Notes: generated from the sequence alone by a model not told the origin. DNA of 23,393 bases from Trichloromonas sp034002365 (GCA_034002365.1 JAVFAR010000039.1:1-23393); one strand, 5' to 3'; positions 15,629 to 22,883 are shown, counted from the first letter of the stretch. Made by a program: numbers and translations.

Positions 15629-16550
15629 AAAGAAATTTCCCAGCGACAAGACCGGAGAGATGGGCGCCCTGACGGATAAAATCCAGAAAAAGATTTTTTG
15701 CCCTCGGAGACGAAACAGACGTTTCCCAGACACAAACAAGCCAACTGCAAAAAACCTCATGGCTTCGCTGGATGCTGCGCCACACGGTGTAGGCATACTT
15801 CTGGTCGCCCGTTTTTTTGAGGTGCTTATAGGTCAGGCAATGACGGCCGATACCGTATCGGAAATATTGCCCATAAAGTCCGGCGACTGAAGCCCGGTGA
15901 AAGTGATGGACAACAGCTTCCGGTACATATCTTACCTGGTAGCCCGCCTGCTGGACGCGCCAGCTCATGTCGGTATCGCCTCCCGAGATAAAGCGGCCAT
16001 CGAAGGTGCCGATCTCACTGAAAACCTCGCGGCGGTAGGCCATATTCGCACCGATGATATAAGGATGAGGCCTCGTGCTTTCGGCAAGTGACTGGTCTTG
16101 CCGCAAAACATGACGGTTGCTGTATGACTGGACCCATCCGGTGCCGATAAAATCTTCAATTTTCCCGCCGCAGCCGACGACCCGAGGATCCTCAAAACCG
16201 CGGATCAGACAACTGAGCCAATCGGACTCCGGAACGCAATCCGAATCGGTAAAGGCGATAATCTCGCCCCTAGCCAAGGGAAGTGCGAGGTTTCTGGCAT
16301 TGTAAGAACCGGCTTTTGGTTCAATCACCATTTCGACAGGGAATGAACGGATGATCTCTTGAGTATGATCCGTTGACCCGTTATCGGCGATGATGATCTG
16401 CAGAAGGCTCTGCGGATAGTCCTGTGCAAGCAGAGCCCCAATGCATTTTGCGATAGTTCCTTCCGCATCACGGACAGGGACAATAACTGTTACGCTGGGG
16501 TGTATATTTTTTTGAGCCGACGTTTCGCCGGCAACCATCCCTTGAACCAT
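15612..16550 (-). CDS. GT2 glycosyltransferase
   Basis: The 312-residue family 2 enzyme shows VTVIVPVRDAEGTIAKCIGAL, IADNGSTDHTQEIIRSFP, AGSYNARNLAL, FTDSDCVPESDWL with DSD at 102-104, and SGGDTDMSWRVQQAG. HFHRASVAGLYGQYFRYGIGRH follows, a segment typical of rhamnosyl/mannosyl-like GT2s. It probably extends a polysaccharide or glycolipid on the cytoplasmic side. It overlaps the upstream small membrane-protein gene by 61 bases and the downstream GT2 gene by 17, so translation is likely coupled. Start ATG 16550 has AGGGATGG upstream. The donor sugar cannot be read from sequence; UDP-xylose from the neighbouring decarboxylase is one candidate. Confidence 0.86.
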   Translation of the reverse strand: MVQGMVAGETSAQKNIHPSVTVIVPVRDAEGTIAKCIGALLAQDYPQSLLQIIIADNGSTDHTQEIIRSFPVEMVIEPKAGSYNARNLALPLARGEIIAFTDSDCVPESDWLSCLIRGFEDPRVVGCGGKIEDFIGTGWVQSYSNRHVLRQDQSLAESTRPHPYIIGANMAYRREVFSEIGTFDGRFISGGDTDMSWRVQQAGYQVRYVPEAVVHHFHRASVAGLYGQYFRYGIGRHCLTYKHLKKTGDQKYAYTVWRSIQRSHEVFCSWLVCVWETSVSSPRAKNLFLDFIRQGAHLSGLVAGKFLYAGKL

Positions 16551-17152
16551 AAGGCCATCCCTGTCAGAAGTATGAGCATCAGAATAAAGCCTGCCGCGCG
16601 CAGTGGTTTTCGCAACGCCCAGGCGATACGCGGATGGCGATAAATAATGCGCATGCGGCCATTAGACCCGACACCGCGCATTTTTCCGGTGAAAACATGG
16701 CGAACAGCTAAGATAACGTTTTCATAGCCGTCTCCATATGCATTTGAATAGGGGACCAACGCCAGTCGGTATTTTTTTTGCGAGTCTTTCGTCAGAATAT
16801 GGACCAATGATTCTGTGGTGACCGGCCCATCCGGAACCAGAATCGCATTGACCTGCGGATGTTTGATATAAGGCAGAAAAGCCTGCTGGGTTACAAGATC
16901 GACACGGATGTTAGGAAACTCATCAAAAAGCACCGTCAGCAAGGCTTCAACAAGGTGGATGTTGGCCGTTCGCAGGATCAGAAGTTGATCATCAGGACTG
17001 AGCTCCAATCTTTTTACCGTGGACCGAAGATTGCCTGCGTATTCATCGATCGGAATTGCCAACAGGGAAGTAAAGCGTTCTTCTGGACAGGAGATACCGA
17101 GGGCACTAAATTCGTTTTTTTCCTGCTTCACTTCAGAAGATGACTGGCTCAT
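16490..17152 (-). CDS. Unknown protein: GT9-half-like domain plus C-terminal membrane helix
   Basis: No named family is recognised with certainty. Residues 54-170 (DQLLILRTANIHLVEALLTV, NIRVDLVTQQAFLPYI, VNAILVPDG, YRLALVPYSNAYGDGYENVI) follow the strand/helix order of the N-terminal half of GT9 heptosyltransferases. They are visibly homologous to the C-terminal domain of the radical SAM protein encoded immediately upstream (FDTIVITFSNGLGQGYEEVI). A hydrophobic helix (187-206, AAGFILMLILLTGMALWF) precedes a basic tail, suggesting membrane anchoring with the domain in the cytoplasm. The second GT9 half, with its donor site, is absent, so independent transferase activity is doubtful; a scaffold or binding role is possible. 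ATG 17152 overlaps the upstream TAA by one base (TAATG). The in-frame TTG at 17167 is less likely. Confidence 0.7.
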   Translation of the reverse strand: MSQSSSEVKQEKNEFSALGISCPEERFTSLLAIPIDEYAGNLRSTVKRLELSPDDQLLILRTANIHLVEALLTVLFDEFPNIRVDLVTQQAFLPYIKHPQVNAILVPDGPVTTESLVHILTKDSQKKYRLALVPYSNAYGDGYENVILAVRHVFTGKMRGVGSNGRMRIIYRHPRIAWALRKPLRAAGFILMLILLTGMALWFKGWLPAKRRLKKIYTPA

Positions 17153-18921
17153 TAGCTCAACTCGCAATCGTGTGAGAAGGGTCGGTTAACCCCTGTGCTC
17201 TGTTGTTCAATATCAATTTTTCCAACCATCCCAAGGCGGTTATAACTAAGAAGCTTCCTTGGGCGCAGACTCTTGGCAACTTCAATAACCTCTTCATATC
17301 CCTGGCCAAGGCCGTTACTGAAGGTTATTACAATTGTATCGAAGTGCTGTTCTTTAAGCGGTTGCAACCATTCATCCGCCAGGGTTGCGGCAGAAACATG
17401 CTCCGCCGTGTATACATATTGCTTATTAACATCTTCAAACCCTTCAATTCGTGCGGCAAGCGACTGATTCGAAAGGGTTTCAAGGATGCAATCAGGGTTG
17501 TCTTTGCGGATTTGTTGCAAGACACTCTCTATAACAGCTATCCCTGAGGTGCAAAAAACCAGGACGCGTGAGCCGAGCATTGGTAACCGCGAGGTTTGCT
17601 TATTACGTTTCAGCTTGTATGCCTCGAACTTTTCGCGAAGACTGGCCTCCAGCCAAGCATAGCGCTCGGGCGGAATGTTGCGCGGACTCACCCGATATAC
17701 GTCGCGCCACTGGTCACAATAAAGCTTCTCTCTTACTACCTCATCGTATAATTCACCACGAGGGAAGGCGACATAAGCCTGAAAGTAGGCATGAGAAGGT
17801 GAAATGTCTTCGGCAAGACAGTAGGTTTGATCGATATCCCCTTCGGTTTCATCGGGAAAGCCAATCATAAATCCGGCCCGGGTATTGATGCCGAGATCGT
17901 TGAACAACTCAAAAGCTGAACGAACCTGCTCAACCGTATAGCCTTTGCGAATTTGCTTGAGAATACGGGGTGACCCCGATTCAACACCGCACCAGAGACC
18001 AACTAAACCTGCATCTCTCATCAGTTCTAACGTTTCTCGATCCACATTGTCTACCCGCGCCTCGCAGACCCAAGAAATTTTAATTTTACGCGCAAGAAGT
18101 TCATTACAGATGGCTCGAACCCGCTTGCGGTCTACCATAAAATTATCTTCACGAAAATTTAATCCGTCAGCACCGAATTCTCGAACCAAAATCTCAATCT
18201 CATCCACAACAGAATTGGCACTACGAGCATGGTAAGAGCAATTCCAATAAACAGCGCTTGAGCAAAAGGTGCAACGATAAGGACACCCTCGACTTGAAGA
18301 AATTGTGAAAACCTTCTTAGCAGGGAGAAGGTAATCACCGCTGAGATCGTAATTGCTCCAGTTCAATAAGTGCCGTGCCGGGAAGGGCAAATCATCAAGA
18401 CTTTCAATTGGCACTGGGGCCTTTGTGTAAGCTACATTCCCAGACGGTTCACGCAGAATAAGCCCAGGGATGGAAGCAGGTTCGCTATCCCTTTCAAAAG
18501 CTTCAACCAATTGCGGAAAAGACAAATCGCCCTCTCCCAACACACCAAAGTCTACAGCCCGGCAGTCCAAGACGCTTTGCGGCTGAAGCGTGACTTGCGG
18601 ACCACCAAAAACAATTTTTATGCCCTTGTTGCGCTGTTTGATTAGAGTCGCTGTCAATTCCGCCTGCTCGGCATTCAGGCAGGTTACGGTAAAACCAACG
18701 ACTTCCGGATTAAATTCAAGAACCCGGTCAGCAAGTCTAGTTGGGGTCAATGATTCCGCATAACCATCAACGATGGATACAGAGTGCCCACGCTCCAGCA
18801 AGGTTGCTGCTATAGAGCACAAGCCTAAGGGCGGTTGAGGTCTGAGCTTAGTAAGCGTTACCGTCCCAAACCGTTCTTGAAGACGCTCGATGTCGGGATT
18901 TACAAGAACAATAAACGACAT
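17152..18921 (-). CDS. B12-binding-type radical SAM protein with C-terminal GT9-half-like domain
   Basis: This 589-residue protein has a B12-binding-like N-terminal domain (1-150, with VFGGPQVTLQP), the linker SLDDLPFPARHLL, and a radical SAM core whose cluster cysteines are Cys213, Cys217 and Cys220 (CPYRCTFC). FREDNFMVDRKR, VESGSPRIL and GFMIGFPDETEGD follow. Its closest functional relatives are the BchE/HpnJ-like and magnesium-protoporphyrin-cyclase-like groups; the reaction is unknown. Residues about 450-570 form an unusual extra domain (SRVLVFCTSGIAVIES, HFDTIVITFSNGLGQGYEEVI, KLLSYNRLG) shared with the next gene. Start ATG 18921 has AAGGG upstream. It lies 30 bases after the HAD gene and starts the compact glycan run; a second radical SAM gene faces it from the plus strand. 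Confidence 0.87.
   Translation of the reverse strand: MSFIVLVNPDIERLQERFGTVTLTKLRPQPPLGLCSIAATLLERGHSVSIVDGYAESLTPTRLADRVLEFNPEVVGFTVTCLNAEQAELTATLIKQRNKGIKIVFGGPQVTLQPQSVLDCRAVDFGVLGEGDLSFPQLVEAFERDSEPASIPGLILREPSGNVAYTKAPVPIESLDDLPFPARHLLNWSNYDLSGDYLLPAKKVFTISSSRGCPYRCTFCSSAVYWNCSYHARSANSVVDEIEILVREFGADGLNFREDNFMVDRKRVRAICNELLARKIKISWVCEARVDNVDRETLELMRDAGLVGLWCGVESGSPRILKQIRKGYTVEQVRSAFELFNDLGINTRAGFMIGFPDETEGDIDQTYCLAEDISPSHAYFQAYVAFPRGELYDEVVREKLYCDQWRDVYRVSPRNIPPERYAWLEASLREKFEAYKLKRNKQTSRLPMLGSRVLVFCTSGIAVIESVLQQIRKDNPDCILETLSNQSLAARIEGFEDVNKQYVYTAEHVSAATLADEWLQPLKEQHFDTIVITFSNGLGQGYEEVIEVAKSLRPRKLLSYNRLGMVGKIDIEQQSTGVNRPFSHDCELS
17212..17574 (-). other. GT9-half-like domain, copy in radical SAM protein
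   Basis: This segment codes for residues about 450-570 of the radical SAM protein. Compared with the stand-alone copy at 16643-16993, the order is the same: first strand [VL]L[VI][FL], a helix with VE[SA][VL]L, a second strand, a central variable part, then [FY]-D/R-x2-[IL]-V-x2-[FY]SN-x2-G-x-GYE-x-VI and a final strand before G. The match was made by eye. Confidence 0.65.
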
Positions 18922-18951
18922 AAAAACCCTTGAATTATTGTTTAGTTCTTA

Positions 18952-19554
18952 TCATAACCATGAAACTGCCCCACTCCCTCCAACCTTCACCCCATCCACC
19001 CCCCACCGTCTCGCCATCTCCATATCATGATCCTCCCGATCCCCGATCATCACCGCCTCGGGATCGCCCTGCCTCACTATCCCCTCCAGCGACCTCGGGT
19101 CGGGCTTGGGGAAACCGGTCGCCCAGCAGTAGACCACCTGATCCACCAGCCGCTCCAGCCCCAGGGCCTTGAATTTACGTTCTTGAACCGCCGGCAGGCC
19201 GTCGGTGACCACCACGACCCGGCCGCGTTCACGCATATAGCGCAAGACCTCTTCCGCGCCGGGGAAAAGTGCGATTTGCGGCTTATGCCCCCGGTAGACC
19301 TCGACCAGTTCGGTTATCCGTTCCGGCGTAACTTCCAGGCCGAATTCCCGCAACAGGTGATCGAAAATTTTCTCTCGCCCACAGGCATCGAAACGCCTTT
19401 GCAGATAATCCCCAGCCGCCGCCGCAGCCAGCCCCCAGGCCGCCACATGACCGGCAACGGCGCGAAAACCGCTCCGTACGAAATCGCGCTCGTCATACAG
19501 GGTGTTGTCCATATCCACCAGAAACAAGCGGTATTTGTCGAGAAGGCGGATCAT
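18952..19554 (-). CDS. HAD-superfamily phosphatase (subfamily IA-like)
   Basis: The 200-residue product has all HAD motifs. Motif I is FLVDMDNTLYD (nucleophile D14, acid D16), motif II VVVTDG, a lysine in GFPKPDP, and motif IV MIGDREDHDMEMA. The helical cap between motifs I and II fits subfamily I enzymes that hydrolyse sugar phosphates or nucleotides. In this operon it follows an ATP-grasp enzyme by 5 bases and comes before the radical SAM gene; dephosphorylation of a 9-phosphate-type sugar acid or other sugar intermediate is a fair guess, not shown. ATG 19554 is chosen because the fold starts there and GAGGA lies upstream; a longer in-frame reading (to 19935) covers the ATP-grasp gene in the wrong frame and has no family resemblance. 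Confidence 0.86.
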   Translation of the reverse strand: MIRLLDKYRLFLVDMDNTLYDERDFVRSGFRAVAGHVAAWGLAAAAAGDYLQRRFDACGREKIFDHLLREFGLEVTPERITELVEVYRGHKPQIALFPGAEEVLRYMRERGRVVVVTDGLPAVQERKFKALGLERLVDQVVYCWATGFPKPDPRSLEGIVRQGDPEAVMIGDREDHDMEMARRWGVDGVKVGGSGAVSWL

Positions 19555-19559
19555 GCCGC

Positions 19560-20558
19560 TTATTCCTCGCAAAACAGATCCTGACTGTAGCGCAGCATCT
19601 TCAAACCGTAGCGCAGGGTTCTGGGCCGGGCGAAATTGTCGAAGTCGCCCCGTGCCCAGGCCACCAGCCGGCGCGGGGTGTCGAGCCCGGCCTCGATGCT
19701 CAGGGCCGAGGCGCCGCCGAATCGGGGATTGGCCTCGATAAGCCGCGCCCCCCCGTGCTCTGAATAAAAAGCCTGCACGGTAACAGGACCAAAGAAATGC
19801 AGGGATCGGGCCAAGGTGGTGATCAAGGTGTCCAGCGCCGGAATCTCTACCGTGCGGCTCACCGTCGATTCTCCGGCGCGGACCCGCATTCGCTCGCGGG
19901 CCAGCCACTGCACGGGGCTGCCGTCGGGGCCGCACAATAGATCGATGCTGTATTCGGGATCGTCGCAGAGGGGTTGCAGCAGGACATCAGCCCAGGGCGG
20001 TTCGCCGCACAAGGCCCGCAACGCCTCGGGACTGCGCACCACCGCCGCGCTGCTGCCGCCGGCCCCCCGGCGCCGTCGGGCAAATAGCGGAAAATCCGCC
20101 CGTGACGGCCGGTCATTGCGCGGCAAAACGGGCAGATCGTGCGCCAGACAGTGTTCGTGAAAGCGGATTTTGTCCAGACAGATTTCCAGGGTTGGCAGAG
20201 GGGATGCGAGCACCCCGATGCCGGCGGCGGCCAACGTCGCCCGCGCGCGGGCCAGGGAGAGCAGATCTTCGTCCCGGGTCGGCAGGATCACGCCGATCCC
20301 CCACTCCCGGCAGGCGGCGAGAAGAACGTCCAGATAGTCGGAATCGGAACTGCGCGGTACCATAAAGGCACCGTCGCTGAAATGAAAGGCGGCGGAATCG
20401 GGGGAAATATCGCAGGTGAAAAGACGCAGACCATGCGGAGCGAGGGCGGCACGCATGCGCCGGACAAGGTCAACCTTGGCGCCGGCACTTGTTACAAGCC
20501 AGTTGGCGCTTTTCAGTGATGAATGATGAGTGATGAATGATGAATTGTTTCGATTCAC
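19560..20558 (-). CDS. ATP-grasp (CarB-like) ligase
   Basis: The protein has an N-terminal pre-ATP-grasp Rossmann part (WLVTSAGAKVDLVRRM, TRDEDLLSLA), CLDKIRF (127-133), and the ATP-grasp core ending in the Mg/ATP signature IEANPRFGG (274-282). Such enzymes join a carboxylate to an amine through an acyl phosphate. Many CarB-like ATP-grasp genes sit in surface-sugar clusters, where the ligation product is usually unknown. The only in-frame start upstream of the conserved part is GTG 20558, overlapping the stop of the four-helix gene (GTGA). Residues 5-15 (NSSFITHHSSL) are then encoded by the 7-bp repeat array, so the native start may have been replaced or lost when the repeat cassette arrived. 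A CTG at the end of the repeat is another possibility. Confidence 0.8.
   Translation of the reverse strand: MNRNNSSFITHHSSLKSANWLVTSAGAKVDLVRRMRAALAPHGLRLFTCDISPDSAAFHFSDGAFMVPRSSDSDYLDVLLAACREWGIGVILPTRDEDLLSLARARATLAAAGIGVLASPLPTLEICLDKIRFHEHCLAHDLPVLPRNDRPSRADFPLFARRRRGAGGSSAAVVRSPEALRALCGEPPWADVLLQPLCDDPEYSIDLLCGPDGSPVQWLARERMRVRAGESTVSRTVEIPALDTLITTLARSLHFFGPVTVQAFYSEHGGARLIEANPRFGGASALSIEAGLDTPRRLVAWARGDFDNFARPRTLRYGLKMLRYSQDLFCEE
20515..20542. repeat. Heptamer array, left arm of inverted repeat around four-helix gene
   Basis: There are four consecutive 7-bp units, alternating agtgatg, aatgatg, agtgatg, aatgatg. They are the reverse complement of the catcact units at 20958-20992. The array overlaps the start of the ATP-grasp reading frame. 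Confidence 0.85.
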
Positions 20559-20938
20559 GATTTACCGCTGCCCTTAGTTGACCTGCTTTTCAATGTCCTT
20601 GTGCTGGCCACGAGAATCGCCATCAACTCGTTCGCCTCTTTTTTCAGGTCGGCAAGTCGCTCCGGCTTTACGATGCCGGATTCTTCGAGCAGTTCGAACC
20701 AGTAGATGCTCTCTTCAAGCTCCTGCATCGCTCCTTCGGTCTTGCTGATCATCTCGGCATAGGAACGACTCCGCTTCCCTTCCCGAACATGAGCGCCGAC
20801 GGATGTTCCCGAGCGCAATAGCTGTTTACCGATGACCTGCCCTTCCGTAGTACGCGGCAATGCGCCATAAAGGCGGATAACCCGCAGCGCAAACACCTTG
20901 GTCCGCTGAAGAATACAAGGTTTTTCATCAATCATCAT
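20555..20938 (-). CDS. Four-helix bundle protein (S23/IVP-type)
   Basis: The 127-residue protein (MMIDEKPCILQRTKVFALRV...) contains TEGQVIGKQLLRSGTSVGAHVREGKRSRS, EMISKTEGAMQELEESIYWFELL and a lysine-rich tail. This is the hallmark of the four-helix-bundle family first described as proteins encoded in 23S rRNA intervening sequences and related to Avd of diversity-generating retroelements. The helices form a pentameric bundle in known structures, and a nucleic-acid-binding role has been proposed; no catalytic motif is visible. Here the gene is free-standing and is bracketed by inverted arrays of 7-bp repeats, suggesting a mobile cassette. Two adjacent ATGs (20938, 20935) can start it; AAGG lies upstream. 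Its stop overlaps the GTG start of the ATP-grasp gene. Confidence 0.9.
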   Translation of the reverse strand: MMIDEKPCILQRTKVFALRVIRLYGALPRTTEGQVIGKQLLRSGTSVGAHVREGKRSRSYAEMISKTEGAMQELEESIYWFELLEESGIVKPERLADLKKEANELMAILVASTRTLKSRSTKGSGKS

Positions 20939-20957
20939 TTCACAGCTTCGCCTTCCT

Positions 20958-20992
20958 CATCACTCATCACTCATCACTCATCACTCATCATC
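20958..20992. repeat. Heptamer array, right arm of inverted repeat around four-helix gene
   Basis: Four perfect catcact units in tandem (20958-20985) are followed by catcatc. The inverted partner at 20515-20542 lies 415 bases away, across the four-helix gene, with little other DNA inside. Confidence 0.88.
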
Positions 20993-21105
20993 CCCCTGTT
21001 CTCTGTGGTGCATGTCCGCTTTTATTGGGCGTTTCAGGGGGGCGGGGTAGCAAAAAAAAGGGGTTAAAGAGTTCTATCTTAACCGCCAGCGGTGGTTCGA
21101 GTTTG

Positions 21106-21429
21106 CTAATAATTCGGAGGTTGTCTCGCTGTCAATGTTTCCTTCACCCACAAAGGATCTTTGCGCATTGGAAGGACGGCAACAACATACACTGTATGCT
21201 CCTCAACAAGGTAGTAGACCTGATAGGGGAAGCGCTTGGCAGGCATTCGATACAGACCATGCTCCCGCATATGGACGCCCGCATAAATTTTCAACGATCG
21301 GAGGTCTGCCATCAGACTATCCCAAAAAAAATCTCCGACCCCTGGTTCTATTTGGTCATAAAAATTCTTCCCGGAGTTAAGATCGTCGGAAACAGGCTCA
21401 AGGGCAACAACACGATCAACAGTTATCAT
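21106..21429 (-). CDS. RelE/ParE-family type II toxin
   Basis: The 107-residue protein has the small alpha/beta fold signs of the family: an N-terminal helix hairpin (VVALEPVSDDLNSGKNFYDQIEP), GDFFWDSL, and the C-terminal strands RFPYQVYYLVEEHTVYVVAVLPMRKDP. It is close to the RelE/ParE toxins paired with addiction-module component antitoxins. Toxins of this type cleave ribosome-bound mRNA or block gyrase; which of the two applies cannot be decided here. ATG 21429 overlaps the antitoxin stop (ATGA), the usual antitoxin-first coupled pair. It is inserted between pseI and the ATP-grasp gene, on the same strand. Confidence 0.85.
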   Translation of the reverse strand: MITVDRVVALEPVSDDLNSGKNFYDQIEPGVGDFFWDSLMADLRSLKIYAGVHMREHGLYRMPAKRFPYQVYYLVEEHTVYVVAVLPMRKDPLWVKETLTARQPPNY

Positions 21430-21629
21430 CTGCGGCGGGCATCCAACTCATCGAGCGTCAAGATTTTCGCTTCACCACGGCGGAGTTCTTCACAGCGCTG
21501 TTCGATGATATGACGATGCCATGCCGGGACTTCGCTTTGCTGATATTCTTTCGCCAGCGAGGCCCAGAGGTTCTCCATGGCCAGCAACCGTTCAGCAACG
21601 GTCATCTTTTCAACATCGATTACGGTCAT
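21426..21629 (-). CDS. Addiction-module antitoxin (Unstab_antitox type)
   Basis: The 67-residue product MTVIDVEKMTVAERLLAMENLWASLA...VPAWHRHIIEQR...LTLDELDARRR matches the small unstable antitoxins of the addiction module component family. These have a helical N-terminal part and a C-terminal toxin-wrapping segment. A strong AGGAGA site lies 8 bases before ATG 21629. It overlaps the toxin start by four bases. No DNA-binding fold is obvious, so autoregulation, if any, may need the toxin. Confidence 0.83.
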   Translation of the reverse strand: MTVIDVEKMTVAERLLAMENLWASLAKEYQQSEVPAWHRHIIEQRCEELRRGEAKILTLDELDARRR

Positions 21630-21716
21630 CTAGGATTCTCCTGACACAAAGATTAGTAACGTTGTGCTGTCTTTTGTGGGCTTTTCACCAAGTCGGCACT
21701 TGTTATCATAATCGCA

Positions 21717-21770
21717 CCGCCAATGGCAGACAATGGCGGATTAGCCCGGGATGCGACATGTCGTATGTCG
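21717..21770. other. Two short inverted repeats upstream of the toxin-antitoxin pair
   Basis: The 201-base gap between the antitoxin and pseI holds ccgcca...tggcgg (21717-21722/21734-21739) and cgacat-gtcgt-atgtcg (21754-21770). Either could be an operator or a small hairpin on the pseI-to-antitoxin transcript. A 61-codon reading frame here has no ribosome-binding site or family resemblance and is not called. Confidence 0.3.
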
Positions 21771-21830
21771 TACCTTTTCAAGGTGGTGATTAACGCCAAT
21801 ATCAGGCAAAAAACAAGGAGTTGAAGTGGG

Positions 21831-22883
21831 TTAGTCAATCAGCTCCCAACTCACGGGGGTCCCTTTTTTCGCATCACAGGCAATATGCCGTCCGAGAATC
21901 TTATCCAGATATTTCGGCGGCAGCCCCAACCCCGGCCGGATCGCCCTGACATTCTCTTCGGTCAGAATGTCCCCCTTCTTAAGCTCTTGACTGATATAGA
22001 GACTGCGGCGGTGTTTGCGGGAAGCCATTTCCTTGGCCGTCGGACCGTAACTCACCCGGCCCAGCGCCTGCCAGGCCATGCGCGTATCCTCGACGAGTTG
22101 TTGCATCTCGGCCGGTTCCAAAGAAAAGGCGGCGTCGATATCGCCGTCGGCGCGGCGCAGGGTGAAGTGCTTCTCGATCACCCGCGCCCCCAGGGCGACC
22201 CCGGCGACGGCGACGGCGGTGCCGAGAGTGTGGTCGGAAAGACCGACGGGGCAATCGAAGAGTTCCGCCAGGTGCGCCAGTGTCAAAAGATTGGCATCGG
22301 TCGGCTCGGCCGGGTAGTTGCTGGTGCATTTGAGCAGGATCAGATCGCGGCAACCGGCCTCGCGGGCCGCCGCGACCGCTTCGGCCAACTCAATCAGGGT
22401 GGCGGTGCCGGTGGAGATGATCAGAGGTTTGCCGGTGGCGGCGACCTTGCGGATCAGCGGCAGATCGCCGTTTTCGAAGGAGGCGATTTTGTAGCAGGGG
22501 ACATCGAGGGTTTCGAGAAAATCGACGGCGCTCGCATCGAAGGGGGTGCTGAAGGGGATCATCCCTTTCTGCCGGGCCCTTTCAAAAATGGGTCCGTGCC
22601 ACTCCCAGGGGGTATGGGCTTTTTCGTAGAGTTGGTAAAGAGAATGGCCGCGCCAGAGGCTGTTGGGATCGTCGATGAAAAAATCCCCCTCGCGGATGTC
22701 GAGGGTCATGGTGTCGGCGGTGTAGGTTTGCAACTTGAGCGCGTGAGCACCCGCCTCGGCGGCGGCATCGACCAGGCGCAGGGCCTTGTCGAGATCATGA
22801 CCATGATTGCCGGACATCTCGGCCATGATAAAGGGCGGCTGATCAGGGCCGATAAGGTGCCGGCCGATGCGGATGTCGTTCAT
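21831..22883 (-). CDS. pseI: Pseudaminic acid synthase (NeuB family)
   Basis: The 350-residue enzyme has the NeuB TIM-barrel signs AEMSGNHGHDLDKAL (21-35), ALKLQTYTADTMTLD (48-62), SLWRGHSLYQLYEKAHTPWEWH (75-96), FSTPFD, CYKIASFE, ISTGTATL, LLKCTSNYPA, VGLSDHTLG and EKHFTL. A C-terminal antifreeze-like (SAF) domain follows (IRPGLGLPPKYLDKILG). SLWxGxSLYxLYExAHTPWEWH is characteristic of PseI, which condenses 6-deoxy-AltdiNAc with phosphoenolpyruvate to pseudaminic acid; sialic and legionaminic synthases differ there. ATG 22883 has GGGGGG upstream; a longer reading starting at 22973 would be translated through the heptamer repeat and is rejected. No other pse genes are in the window, so the rest of the pathway should lie outside it. 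Confidence 0.9.
   Translation of the reverse strand: MNDIRIGRHLIGPDQPPFIMAEMSGNHGHDLDKALRLVDAAAEAGAHALKLQTYTADTMTLDIREGDFFIDDPNSLWRGHSLYQLYEKAHTPWEWHGPIFERARQKGMIPFSTPFDASAVDFLETLDVPCYKIASFENGDLPLIRKVAATGKPLIISTGTATLIELAEAVAAAREAGCRDLILLKCTSNYPAEPTDANLLTLAHLAELFDCPVGLSDHTLGTAVAVAGVALGARVIEKHFTLRRADGDIDAAFSLEPAEMQQLVEDTRMAWQALGRVSYGPTAKEMASRKHRRSLYISQELKKGDILTEENVRAIRPGLGLPPKYLDKILGRHIACDAKKGTPVSWELID

Noticed and set aside
18960..18985. Second sigma-54-like match on the minus strand before the radical SAM gene at 17152-18921
   Set aside because: GG and GC have the right spacing, but the surrounding bases do not match TGGCAC or TTGC and the site is inside the HAD coding sequence.
20515..20992. 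CRISPR-like array of short repeats
   Set aside because: The units are only 7 bp, contiguous without spacers, and inverted around a gene; no Cas gene is present.
21653..21838. A 61-codon minus-strand frame between pseI and the antitoxin
   Set aside because: It has no ribosome-binding site, overlaps the end of pseI and shows no recognisable domain; the gap more likely holds regulatory inverted repeats.
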